Shown: one piece after another, positions 22,857 through 34,893 of the stretch
Layout of the letters: each line of letters opens with the position of its first letter
Numbering within the stretch: position 1 is the stretch's first letter
From: Parasponia andersonii
Lineage: Eukaryota > Streptophyta > Magnoliopsida > Rosales > Cannabaceae
Direction: 5' to 3'
Assembly: GCA_002914805.1 (NCBI GenBank)
Contig: JXTB01000050.1
Location: 909,188-973,187, forward strand
Length of the DNA: 64,000 nt
Made by a program: the position numbers and the translations under genes
The notes under the pieces: model-generated
Seen by the model: only the letters and a program-made list of their open reading frames with translations
Database searches by the model: none
What the model was told of the DNA's origin: nothing

Positions 22857-25800
22857 ATGGATGTATGTAAATCGGAGTTAGCATTTAGGAAGTATACAAC
22901 AGTGGAGACCGCTCGGCCACCGTTGGTTCCCGCGGAAAAGAATAATGTACTTGCCACCTCCCGCCCTCGAACGAGGGAAGTTTCTTCTAGGTACAAGTCG
23001 CCTTCTCGGTCGACGACGCCCTCCGGTCCTCGGCGTTGCCCATCACCGAACCTCACAAGAACGGGAACCGCTTCTTCTCAATTAGTGCCAAAAAGAGCAC
23101 AATCTGTGGATAGGAGGAGGCCTTCAACGCCTCCTTCCCCAATAAGTCCATCCACACCGGTTCAAGATTCGTCTGTGGATATGCATTTAGCAGCTAGAAA
23201 GGTAGCGAGTTCTCGATTGCCTGATGGTTTATGGCCTTCGACGATGCGGAGTTTGAGTGTTTCTTTTCAGTCTGATACAATTTCTATTCCTGTTAGTAAG
23301 AAGGAAAAACCAGTTAGTAATGCTTTGTCGGAACGTACATTGAGGCCGTCCTCAAATGTGGCACATAAGCAGGTCGACACGCCTACTGTTCCTCGAAAGC
23401 CTACACCGGAAAGAAAGAGAAGCCCACTTAAGGGCAAAAATGTGGCTGATCAGTCAGAGAATTCTAGACCCGTGGATGGTTTGCATACCCGTTTGATGGA
23501 TCAGCATCGGTGGCCAAGTAGGATAGGTGGGAAGGTGTCTTCTAATTCATTAAATAGAAGTGTGGATCTTGCTGACAAGACAGTGAGAACGCCTGCCACA
23601 CCTGGACCTGGAACTGGGTTGTCTTCATTGAGGAGAACCCCCTCATCTGATGTTATGGGAAAACCTTTTCAAAAATCTACTAGTGATGCTGCAAGGCTAT
23701 TATCACTTGAGGAAACTAGCGGAGCAGGATTTGGGGCAAGTTTAGTTGATGATAATCCACTGCAGGCATCTGGACTTTACAAGCTTGCTTCTACTAGTTT
23801 TTCTGATAGATTAACGTCTACAACTTCTGTGTTTAGATCTCAGTCTTTGGCTTCCGCAGGATCACGTCCACCTTCTCCAAATAAGACCTCAATGCTATCA
23901 TCCTCTGTTACAAGAGGTGTCAGTCCGTCTCGAAATAGACCATCCACTCCTCCTTCTAGAGGAATTAGTCCGTCCCGGATAAGGGCATCCAGCATCTCTA
24001 ATCAACCCAGCAATCCGAATTCTGTGCTTAGTTTTATTGCGGATTTTAAAAAAGGAAAAAAGGGTTCAAGCTACCTTGAAGATGCTCATCAGCTCAGGCT
24101 ACTATACAATAGATATTTGCAATGGAGGTTTGCTAGTGCCCGCTCAGAGACAGTTCTTTATGTTCAGAAAGTAACTGCCGAGGTAGGATACTTATTTTCG
24201 GTTCAGTAAGCAAAATATAGAACTTGTATATACTGCCTATTTTAGTATTTTCAATTGCATCATAGATTCATAGTAAGTGGTATCATCATTTGCTGCTTGT
24301 TGGTAGCAGCCTATAGCTGCTTGCACGCAAGATAATATTGGGGATTTACATTCACCGGACATTTGCTCATATTAATCTTATAAGAATATGTAGTGGAGGA
24401 AAGGCCTTGTTCTCCATAAATAAATATTTCAAAAAGCAATTTAGATTGTATAGAAGAATGGATACCCGTTTCAATAAAGGCTTATTGGTTATACTTATAG
24501 CATAGTGTGGTTAAGCTATGCTATCTTCTAGTTTTTTGCACTATTTTTCAGTTCTAGTGATGTCTGCATATAAGTTTTATATTCCAAAATTTATTTGATG
24601 TTGTAGAGAACTCTATTCAACGTCTGGAGTGCTACGCTAAGTCTGTGGGATTCAGTTATCAGGAAAAGGATCGACCTGCAGCAGATGAAGCTTGAGCTTA
24701 AACTGAACACAGTTTTGAATGATCAAGTAATGCCCATTTCTCCTTTTGATTTTATCACTTAATTTACAGGCTTCCTTCAATTTCATCGTGATGTGGGCAC
24801 ATTTTTATGTCAAGAGAGTTTTAATAGAATAAATGATCAAGTCTAGGAGGCTGTTCTCGGAATTCTTTTAATTAACATTTATTCATCTTAGTGAAACAAC
24901 AAAATTCAGAATTTGATGTCATACACACATTTAATGGCCACACTTTCGGTTTTAATTTCTTCTTTTTACACATCTGAACCCAAAAGCTTACCTTCACATT
25001 TCAGTATGTTATGCCATTTCTAAACCCTTTCTTACACGATGATGATTCAGATGGCCTACCTTGATGACTGGGCTTTGCTTGAAAGAGATCACATGACTTC
25101 TTTATCCGGAGCTGTAGAAGATTTGGAAGCGAGCACTCTCCGTCTTCCAGTTACTGGAGTAGCAAGGGTATGTTAGTTTGTACAAGTTCACTGATATTGA
25201 TGTCTTGGAGATAAAAAAAAAAAATCTTGGCATAATTGCACTTTCTTTTGCAGGCAGATATAGATTCTCTGAAGGTTGCTATCTGCTCAGCGGTTGATGT
25301 GATGCAGGCAATGGGATCATCTATCTGCTCTTTGCTTCCAAGGGTGAGTTCATACTTTTATTTATTATTTATTTTTTTCTTATGATAAGTATTTTTAATT
25401 GAATAATGATGAATGCATTCTCGACGATATTTAATCATCTCCTAACAACCCACTCCTGCCCCTTTTTCCTCTTCCACCAATTGGTTGATTTGCTGCTTCA
25501 ATGTTTGTGTATTGTGGATGTTCAAATTATCTATGATTGTGTCAATATTTGACAGTCCAGAGGATCAACATAGCCCTTTAAGATAGAAACCTAATGAACC
25601 ATTAGTGTCTTTTCAGAGTATAATAATCTACTATTATGTTTATCTGCTCTGCTGTTAAATGGTTTTTGTCTGACGTTCAATTAGCATGACTATATTTGTT
25701 ACTTTTAGGTGGAAAGCATAAATGGTTTGGTTTCAGAACTTGCCGTCATAGCAGCTCGGGAGAGAGCAATGCTTGACGAATGTGAAGCTCTATTGGCTTC

Positions 25801-26237
25801 AACAACAGCTATGCAGGTAAAGGCAATGAAGCAGTCTCACTGTATAAAATTTTCTTACTGTTTCTTTCGCTTGGGAGAAAATAGAAAAAATTCCTACTAC
25901 CATGTACTTTCATCAATGACTATATACTCAGTTAAGTTTCTGAACCTGTAGTTTAATTAGTGAGATAGTGGAATCCCATGAGCTCATATTTTGATCATCC
26001 AATTGCTTTTTAGATGCTTTTGAAATGTTTTTCTCTAGATTCGGATAAACCCCTTTATTAGTTTTTCTTCTACTTGTTGTATAGCTTATGCACTTAAATG
26101 TTGGCATCTAATTACTGTTTGGCTCAAAGCAGGTGGAGGAATATAGTCTAAGGACGCATCTCATACAACTAAAAGAAGATTTGGGAAGGATAAATAGCCA
26201 GCTTTGGCAATCAAGACATCCTCATAATCCTCACTAG
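22857..26237 (+). CDS. AUG8: AUGMIN subunit 8-like QWRF-motif protein (6 coding exons, 621 aa)
   Basis: Coding exons are 22857-24182, 24607-24726, 25051-25167, 25254-25343, 25709-25816 and 26133-26237. Every junction is GT-AG in phase 0. The first 400 residues are basic and rich in Ser, Pro and Arg ([17 protein letters not shown] and similar), as expected for a disordered microtubule-binding region. The family signature QWRF is at residues 422-425, within [10 protein letters not shown]. The C-terminal part ([21 protein letters not shown] and onward) is helical and conserved. Known family role: plant augmin subunit 8 helps recruit gamma-tubulin for microtubule branching, and QWRF relatives include EDE1 and SCO3. 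The length suits AUG8. The start is the ATG in MDVCKSEL; a TTG lies just before it. The AUG8 call over other QWRF members rests on the N-terminus and synteny. Confidence 0.93.
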
Positions 26238-29200
26238 ATTGAGGTGTCTCCTCGGTTCTCTGCGAATGTAAATTGAGGTCTTAGTGTTATCTTTTTTCCC
26301 CCCTTAATTTTTTTATTTCAATGGATTTCTTTTAAATCAATCTTTTTTCCTTTTTAACAAAGCAAAGAGCTAATCGCTCTATGCTTTCCACATGTAATTC
26401 TTTTTCTTTTTGTATTAAGCAACTAAAAAGGAAAATGCAAAGAGAGAGAGAGAGAGAGCAAAAGATTGAAATTCAATGTACATTCAAAGCAGGAATGTAA
26501 GAGAAAATGAAGTAGAAACAGGGTCCTGTACATGAGTTAAATGTGAGTTCATATATTTTAGGATTGGACATTAACTTATCCAACATTTTTTGTCATTGAA
26601 ATGGAGAAATGGAAGAAGAGATATATATATATATATGTATGTCCTTTTCCCCTCTATTTTCATGTCCTTTTGTGGCTCACAACCTAATAAGTTAACCTCC
26701 CATATGCGCTTGTGCTGCTTCTGATAACTAGTATTTGAGCAGTTTAATTTTTTTTCTTCATTTTCTCCTCTTGATGACTAATGCATTCAAAAATGAAATT
26801 TTAACCTTTTAATATATGGCAGTTTAAGATGTTAATTACGAGCTTATATTTGCAACATACAAGAAAATAACGAAATTGGCTGAAAAAAATTCAAGGGAAG
26901 ACCTTTTTTAAAAAAAATCTGGAACGATGCTAAAGTAGCACTATTTCATGGCTTTCTGTAGTACAATAATTACACTGATAACTATAATTACCAATCATCA
27001 AATAAAATTGGTTTCTCTTTTCCTTTTGTTGTGTGGAAGAATAAAATCCGTTTGTAGCATCTGTTCTAATTAAAATAGATTTTTTCCCCTTTTTATTAGA
27101 TTACGGGGCTTATACTAGAAAAATAGGAGTATTTCACTTAATTAAAACTGTTTCTGGTCCAAAACAATTAGACCTTTCGAATATTGCACCCCAAATATTT
27201 AGAAAATTAAGACCTGTATTTTATTTTTTAAGTTTCGGGGTTTAATTAACAGTAATTTATCTAAAGCATTGTGAAGCATAAATAAACCAATTAGACCTTG
27301 GAATTTCAGATGAGACAAACAATAAGCGCTCAATAACCAACTAGAAATAATTAGAAATACCATTAACATCTTATCTCTCTGTAATTTTCCCGAGAAAAAG
27401 TAAAACAAAAATGTAATATGCAAATTAAGACCATGGAAAAAAATGATTGTTATGAAATTTGCATTTTCAAGATGATATAGATACATGAGATTACAAGATA
27501 AATAGAACAATAGAGTAATTTATACCTTGCAAATGCAAAGATCCTAATGACCTTTGTATTATGACCAAGGCTCTTCAATTTTGTATTCTCGCTATAATTA
27601 ATGGGTGATAATATTATGTGGTGTAAACATAAAACTCAATCTTCATGATGTGATATGACTATGAATATGTAAGTTTTTGATTATCCTATCAAACATCTTC
27701 ATAACTCATTTCTCGTTAAGGTTAGAGATTCATGCTCATGATAAGATGCATTGTGATATAAATATTTTGCACTATGTAAATAAATGTAAGATATCATTTA
27801 TCATACCAAATGAAAGATATAATGATATCCAAAAGCCAATCACTTAAAAAAAAGTACCCATAAAATAGGATGGCCCTTCATGTAAAAATATATCGCCTAA
27901 AAATGTTGAGTAATGGATAATTATATGATGCTAAAGATGTTTAAACGCATGTATAAATGAATTAATTATAAAACTACAAACCAATTTTTTTTTTTGATAA
28001 TCTGAAGGGAATAATATCAATAAAAGCTAAAAAGTTTAATTACAATACAAATACAGAGGATTCAATTTCAAACTTTTCAGAAAATAAGATGAAAAATGAA
28101 TCACAAACCCAACAACAATAAGAATTGTAGGCTATTATAATTCTTCAATAAAAGAAGATAATAAGAATCACCATCAAATAATTACCTTCACTTGCTATTG
28201 GATAGCATTCTTCGTGGGTAGACCATGATTCCAATATCTTGACATCTATACACACTGAAAAGAAAATCAATCTATCTGCGTTATAGATCTAAATCAAAGA
28301 AATTACGATACAGTAAGAGCTCAGTTCTCATATTTTACATTAGTTTTGAATGAGAACTTAATTATATGTCATATTCTGAATTTTGTAAAAATTGAATGAC
28401 TAGGATAGTTGTGTTGGATTTTAGACATTGTTGAATATACTATATTGCTCTTCTATCTTCTACGTGTAGAATAAAATTTTGGTTTATCAAAAATAAAGTC
28501 GTTATGCTATCAAATTCTCTAAAAATCTAAAGTAACGCTTTATGAAAAATCAGACCATTATTTGGAAATTAGATCTTTGCATGATTATTTTGGATACTTG
28601 TTCATATTGTATATTTTATAGAATCACACACGAGGTTTGTCTCAAGTATCATTATGTTTAATAAGTGGCATTAGCCCTGTCATTGATGAGAGCCTATAAA
28701 CTCGTGTGGATTTTTCTAACTACTCCCACTTAGTAGGTGAAGGCATTCAGATGTCTCTCCAATTTAGTAGATCAGACACTAGGATATACACCTAATTATT
28801 GTCATATAGATATTGGGTAAAGAATATTTAGTTTATGTAGTAGAGTTACTTTGATTTGTGATGAAAAGATGAGAACTCATGGGATGCGTTGATTTATGAT
28901 ATGTACGTTATGGTTTTCGATTATAACGTTTAAATTATGTTTCTGGTACATGATTGATTTCGATTTTTCAAATGTTTTATAAACTATTTTTCATAATAAC
29001 TAACTATGTAGGTATTTTCATAAATAATGGCTTATCCCAAAAGATAATTATTTTCCTACTAAGCTTTCGAGTTCATACCCCCTCTTTCCTCCTCTTTCAT
29101 CTTTCAGGTGTTATTTGATCAAGATAAGTTATCTTGTTGGGTAAACAAGTCGTTTGGTTTATACTTATGGAGCCACTCCTGTTTCATAGTTGGTGTTTAT

Positions 29201-29435
29201 ATCTTGTTCCATTCCTTCTCCAAATCTACTTCTTTAGTCAAGACAAATATATTTGCTAAGTAAATGTAAAAGGATGTTTTACTATAATTGAGGACTTTAT
29301 GTATAATTAGACATTTTAAACTTTTGGAGATTTAATTTTTAAAACTACATGTGCTTAGATTATGGATTGAGTTTGTGAGTTATCCTTGGACATTTAGACC
29401 TTGATTTTCATTTAATTTCCCGTAACAAAAATAAA

Positions 29436-29571
29436 GATTTATCAAATTAAGTTGGCAGATGAATCAATTTGATTATTTTAAAACTTAATTAAATAGATAT
29501 TTTGATTTATCAAATTAAGTTGGCAGATGAATCAATTTGATTATTTTAAAACTTAATTAAATAGATATTTT
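29436..29571 (+). repeat. Perfect tandem duplication of 68 bp
   Basis: GATTTATCAAATTAAGTTGG starts at 29436 and again at 29504, and the two units are identical as far as I can read. The identity indicates a recent event or an assembly slip. Confidence 0.9.
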
Positions 29572-31231
29572 CTTTGAATGAATGAAGCTAATAAGAGATT
29601 TGTTTTAGTATGGAATTTAAAATAATTTAAGGACTGAAATGTTAAAATTTAAGTACTTGGTTCATTATAAATTTTATAAATTTACTACTTATTTATATTT
29701 TCATCTAATATTATTAAAAGTCACAGTTTTAATTTTCCGCTCACGACAAGATAAGTAGTAATAGCCTATGTATATTGTTTCACTAAAGATTTTTCGAGAA
29801 AGAATGAGAGAATAGAAAATGCAAATTAAAACCAAGGAAAAATGAAGTTGCACCTTTGCAACTCCATTGAATATCCATGTCAAAGTAAAGTAGTAATGTA
29901 AATGAAAACAATAATAAGAATATAGTGATGCTAAATAGTTTTTCAAGTCAATAATTCTTCATCATTTTCCGAATGGACGAGAAGCCATTGTATTGTAAGC
30001 AGTTATAATCTTTAACCTGTATTTCAGTCTGTTTTTTTTAACTTCATAAACTTTTCTCTTAAATTTACAAGCAAAGAGACTTCATTTGCTTGAAAATTAT
30101 AACTTCACCATCTCTGGAGCTACAAACAAGCAAAAGCATCTTCATACTTTGTTTAGCTTCAAACCATCTTTTGGCAAGTGACCTATCGACTCGGCCAAAA
30201 TACTAAAATTTTTTCCCCAAATTTGGCTTTGAAAATCTTTCAAACATAGATATCATACTTTGTTACTGACTTGCTCCTTCTGTTGTTAATGTCAAATTGC
30301 ATAGAACTTTTGTTCCATGCATTGATGTTTGTTTTCTTTATGCAGAAACATCCCAAGGGGAAAGACCAGCAATTAGGTACAAAGGTTAAGTGCTATATAT
30401 GATGATCCTGTAACTACGAAGTCCCTGGGGTATTTCCCTTGCACTAACACTTGTTGGGGTTAGTAATAAAAAGCAGTGTTATTCACGCCTTGATAAGGAT
30501 TAATTAGTGAACATGTTCTGCTAACAAGTTTTTTTATCTTGACTCTTCTCTGTTAAATTTCATAGTTGATAGATGATTTTTCAGAATCTATTACACAAAA
30601 ATTATGTCACAACTACGACTGTTTGACTCAGAAAAAATTGATAGAGTTGAATTTTACCCAGTAAAATTTACATTGTTCTCTCAGCTGGGTCGCAACGTAA
30701 GTTGTGTTTTCATATTTGTTTTGTGAAGGACTTCGCACTAGGAAGAAAAGAAAAAGGGAATTAGAGTTGGTCATTGAAGTTTAGCATCTTGCCTTATTGC
30801 TATGCTGAATGATATAAGTACTGCATTTGTTTCTCATAGACCTATTCTCAATGGAAATAAGAGTTATACGATGGAGAAAATAAATGAAGTGCGGAAGGAG
30901 TGGCCAGTGCCTTATATCACTTTAATGATTATAAGAGATCGACTTAATTATTAGACTTCTTTATATAGTATTCTAACTTTGATTAAATGGAACTATGTAA
31001 CTAATTTAGTTTAGGAGTATGTAGTCAGTTTGATTAATTAATGGGAGACATATATTTAAAGTTTTACTTTTTGTTGTTTCTATGTTTTTTAATTTGGTGC
31101 AAATACATTGGAAAGCTAATACTATAAACTTGTACTTTTTAGTAGGGAGAAATGTAATTTTTTTCTCAATATGCATAAGCACTTGCAAGTGGGTTATGAG
31201 AAATCGACTTCCATACTAAAAGATACATGAG

Positions 31232-31398
31232 TACTACTACTTAGATGTCGGTTCTAGTAAAACGAATGTCTTAGGCAATAAATAAAAGAGAATGTAAACC
31301 AATTTTCGAAAAAGCGACTTTTAAGTATTGGCACTTAGAAGTCACCCATCTACAGGTCGGTTTTCAACCGACTTCTAAGTACTGTTTTGTAGTAGTGA
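31232..31398. mobile_element. Possible small CACTA-type non-autonomous element
   Basis: The right end, read on the minus strand, starts CACTACTACAAAACAG, which is like CACTA-superfamily termini. It is followed by internal ACTTAGAAGTCGGTT repeats. Around 31232 the plus strand reads TACTACTACTTAGATGTCGG, a possible diverged partner terminus. The size would be about 170 bp. The target duplication is unclear. Confidence 0.35.
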
Positions 31399-32119
31399 CT
31401 TTAACTAAAAGATGGAACATTTACGTAATTTTTTTGACATTTGGGGGTGCTAGTGTTGAAATTTTCGTTCAAGAGGGTGTCACCATAATTTTCACATAAA
31501 AAATAGCGTTAACTGAATTTTCTGATAACTATATATATATATATATATCAACGTAATATTAATATATAGAAAAGAGAATAGGTTTTAGTTTGTGTGCCTT
31601 TTTATTTTAGCTGCTTACTATCTGTTTATTATTAATTGTTGTCTTTATTTGGGTAGACTGTAGATGAACATTTGAGCTCGGCCCAAAAACAATACGGTAG
31701 TGTACATGCTATTATTTATGTGAAAATTAGGTTTTATACGACATTTTTAAAAAAAATTAGAAAAATACGACAGACTCTATTCTTTTTAGATTTGATATAG
31801 TTTTCATTGGAAAAATAAAATTAAAAAATATATATTTAGAAAATACTATTTTTTCAAAAAATAGTAATTATTAATCAGTAACAATTTCTGTAATTATTTT
31901 AAAAATAGTATTTTTCTAAAAATAGTTTAAAATCTAATATTTTTCTAATAAAAATACAAAAATTGTATTTAAAAAACTAGACCTCCATATTTTCTTTTGT
32001 ATTTTTTTGTTTTTATAGGTAAACACGTGTTAGAAACCAGCTATTTATTTACTATTACATCAATATATTCTTCGACTCAAAATTTTAACTTTTTTGTCCT
32101 AATATTTACAGAATATGTT

Positions 32120-32470
32120 ATCAAAATAACAACAAAAGCTTATGAGAAATTTATCCAGTACCCATTTCTTATAAATACCCATTTTTAATTTTTCTTTCAA
32201 AGATACCCGTTTTTAAGGTCCAAATTTCATATGTAAAATATGAATAATCCATATCTACGATGTAAATTTTATCCACGAGGTACACATTTTATGTATAAAA
32301 TATAAACGTTATACATTTTAAAATGTGTGTCAATATTTAGTGTAATTTTCAGTGGTGGTCTATATTTCTCCATTAAAGATATAAAAATGGGTGTTTATGT
32401 AATAAAAATTAAAAACGGGTATTATGAAAATATTGTTTTAAAAACGGTTATTTATGACCTTTTCCCAAAG
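32120..32470. repeat. Imperfect inverted repeat just upstream of the PPR gene (MITE-like)
   Basis: ATAAATACCCATTTTTAATTTTT near 32170 is matched on the opposite strand near 32385-32430 (AAAAATTAAAAACGGGTATTAT), with further ACCCGTTTTT/AAAACGG pairs. The arms are about 90 bp and the similarity is moderate. It ends within 80 bp of the PPR start codon and could contribute promoter sequence. Confidence 0.4.
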
Positions 32471-32547
32471 CTTATTCACTTGTATATCAAGAAAACGTTT
32501 TCATTTCTCGATTTGCAGAGACCATAGAGTCCCATAGTAGCACCCAG

Positions 32548-34893
32548 ATGACCGCCGGACCGGGCAGCAGAAACTTCTTCGTGGGCCTACTCAAAAGCGC
32601 CACCTCTCTCTCTCAGCTCAGCCAAACCCATGCTCAGGTCATCGTCCACGGCCTCCAATACGATCTCGCAATTGTCACCAAACTCACCCACAAGCTCTCT
32701 GACGTCAAAGCCATACACAAGGCACGCCAACTCTTCCTCACCATTCCCAAACCAGACTTGTTCCTCTTCAACGTCCTCGTAAAGGGCTTCTCCAAAAATG
32801 AATCTCCATTGGCTTCCATTTCTCTCTATGCCCATTTGAGGAACAACACCTCTCTTACTCCTGATGAGTTCACATACGCCTTTGCTATATCGGGCGCTGT
32901 CGGTTTCAAGGACGACAAGTATGGGATTCTGTTGCACTCGCACTCGGTCGTTGATGGGTTGGCGTCGAATTTGTTTGTTGGGTCTGCATTGGTTGACTTG
33001 TACTTTAAGTTCTCGCAGGTTGAGTTAGCACAGAAGGTGTTTGATGGAATGTCGGAGAGGGATACGGTTTTGTGGAACACAATGATTTCTGGATTGGCGA
33101 GGAATTGCTGTTTTTTCGGTTCGATACGTGCTTTTTCAGATATGTTTGCACGTGGAATGCCGTTTGATTCGAGAACTTTAGCAGCGGTTATTCCTGCCGT
33201 GGCGGAGCTGAATGAGTTGCAAGTGGGGATGGGAATTCATTGTTTGACTATGAAGGAGGGTATGGATTATGATGTTTATGTGCTTACGGGATTGGTTTCG
33301 TTATATTCGAAATGTGGGGAGATTGACACAGCAAGGTTCTTGTTTGGGAAGATCAGTCATCCGGATGTGGTATGCTATAATGCTATGATTGCTGGTTATG
33401 CAAGTAATAATGATACAGAGTCCTCGGTGAGGCTTTTCAAGGAATTTCTTGCTTTGGGGGAGAAAGTAAATCCAAGCACAATTGTGGGCTTGATTCCTGT
33501 ATCTTATCCTTTTGGTCATCTGCAACTTACTAGCTCTATACAGAGTTTCTGTTTGAAGTCAGGTTTTCTTTCAGACTCTTTTGTTTCAACTGCATTAACG
33601 ACTGTTTACTGTAGGCTGAATGAAATAGAATCTGCAAGACAGCTTTTTGACGAATCACCAAAGAAAAGTTTGGCATCTTGGAATTCCATGATCTCAGGTT
33701 GTACTCAAAATGGGCTAACAGAGATGGCAATATCTCTTTTCAGGGAAATGATGTCTGTGTTTAGTCCTAATCCTACCACCATCACAAGTATTCTTTCAGC
33801 CTGTGCTCAACTTGGTCTCCTAAGTCTTGGAAAATGGGTCCATAACTTGATTGAGAGCAAAAATCTCGAGTCTAACATATTTGTGAAAACGGCTCTGGTT
33901 GACATGTACGGCAAGTGTGGGAGCATTGTGGAGGCTCGGGAATTATTTGATTTGATGACTGAGAAAAATGTAGTCACTTGGAATGCGATGATATCCGGAT
34001 ATGGCCTCCATGGTCATGGAAATGAAGCACTTGAACTTTATAATGAGATGTTGCATACTGGGGTTGCCCCGAATGGGGTTACTTTTCTCTCTATCTTGTA
34101 TGCTTGCAGCCACACTGGGTTGGTGAGAGAAGGAGATAATATTTTCAAGTCTATGGTTCTTGATCATGGGTTTGAGCCCTTAGCCGAGCACTATGCCTGC
34201 ATGGTTGACATCCTTGGAAGAGCTGGACAATTAGTACAGGCCTTGGAATTTATAAGGAAAATGCCAATTGAGCCAGGGGTTGTTGTTTGGGGTTCTTTGC
34301 TTGGTGCTTGCATGACTCACAAAGACAAAAGCATAGCACGTGTTGCTTCTGAAAAGCTATTTGAATTGGACCCAGGAAATACTGGATATTATGTCCTACT
34401 CTCTAATATTTACTCAGCTGACAGGAACTTTCCAAAGGCTGCTTTGGTACGACAAGTTGTCAAAAATAGGAAGCTGGAAAAGACTCCTGGGTGCACTCTG
34501 ATTGAGATTGGTGAGACCACACATGTCTTTACGGCTGGTGACCGTAGTCATCCTAGAACGATGGAAATTTATGCAATGCTGGATAAGTTGACAGGAAAGC
34601 TGAAGGAGGGTGGATTTCAGACAGAGACAATCACTGCTTTGCATGATATTGAGGAGGAAGAGAAGGAGCTAATGGTAAAGGTTCATAGCGAGAAACTGGC
34701 CATTGCTTTTGGTCTTATTGCTACTGAACCTGGAACTGAGATTAGGATCATTAAGAATCTGCGGGTCTGTTTAGATTGCCACAATGCAACTAAGCTAATA
34801 TCCAAGATCACTGAGAGAGTTATTGTGGTCAGAGATGCTAATAGATTTCATCACTTCAAGGACGGTGTCTGTTCTTGTGGAGACTATTGGTGA
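32548..34893 (+). CDS. DYW-type pentatricopeptide repeat protein, likely organelle C-to-U RNA editing factor (intronless, 781 aa)
   Basis: Repeated PLS-class PPR motifs run from about residue 50 to 590 (for example DTVLWNTMISGLARN, then SLASWNSMISGCTQNG, then NVVTWNAMISGYGLHG). An E/E+ region follows (VVVWGSLLGAC, then NTGYYVLLSNIYS). The DYW domain starts at the PG box near residue 647 (PGCTLIEIG). It has the deaminase-like zinc signature HSE at 713-715 and CLDC at 741-744. The protein ends CGDYW. In this family the PPR tract reads a site in organelle RNA and the DYW domain edits C to U. The closest Arabidopsis counterpart by layout and neighbours is probably AT4G30700 (DYW9/MEF29, from memory), which suggests mitochondria. 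No introns, as is usual for the family. Confidence 0.95.
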   Translation: MTAGPGSRNFFVGLLKSATSLSQLSQTHAQVIVHGLQYDLAIVTKLTHKLSDVKAIHKARQLFLTIPKPDLFLFNVLVKGFSKNESPLASISLYAHLRNNTSLTPDEFTYAFAISGAVGFKDDKYGILLHSHSVVDGLASNLFVGSALVDLYFKFSQVELAQKVFDGMSERDTVLWNTMISGLARNCCFFGSIRAFSDMFARGMPFDSRTLAAVIPAVAELNELQVGMGIHCLTMKEGMDYDVYVLTGLVSLYSKCGEIDTARFLFGKISHPDVVCYNAMIAGYASNNDTESSVRLFKEFLALGEKVNPSTIVGLIPVSYPFGHLQLTSSIQSFCLKSGFLSDSFVSTALTTVYCRLNEIESARQLFDESPKKSLASWNSMISGCTQNGLTEMAISLFREMMSVFSPNPTTITSILSACAQLGLLSLGKWVHNLIESKNLESNIFVKTALVDMYGKCGSIVEARELFDLMTEKNVVTWNAMISGYGLHGHGNEALELYNEMLHTGVAPNGVTFLSILYACSHTGLVREGDNIFKSMVLDHGFEPLAEHYACMVDILGRAGQLVQALEFIRKMPIEPGVVVWGSLLGACMTHKDKSIARVASEKLFELDPGNTGYYVLLSNIYSADRNFPKAALVRQVVKNRKLEKTPGCTLIEIGETTHVFTAGDRSHPRTMEIYAMLDKLTGKLKEGGFQTETITALHDIEEEEKELMVKVHSEKLAIAFGLIATEPGTEIRIIKNLRVCLDCHNATKLISKITERVIVVRDANRFHHFKDGVCSCGDYW

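Larger units (their letters stand above)
26238..32547. other. AUG8 3' region and long AT-rich spacer
   Basis: The AUG8 3' UTR probably fills the first few hundred bases, with a (GA)n tract at about 26437-26458 and (TA)n at about 26616-26638. After that no frame resembles a protein. A short stretch at 30340-30400 looks like a spliced exon (TTTATGCAG followed by a short open run), but it connects to nothing convincing. Repeats at 29436, 31232 and 32120 are listed separately. Confidence 0.5.

Noticed and set aside
30340-30400. Possible extra exon after TTTATGCAG
   Set aside because: It carries only a short open run ending in TAG, with no donor partner and no homology; AUG8 is already complete at 26237.
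32587-32943. 118-residue minus-strand frame and others opposite the PPR gene
   Set aside because: Antisense shadows of a clear PPR coding sequence, with no protein-like features of their own.
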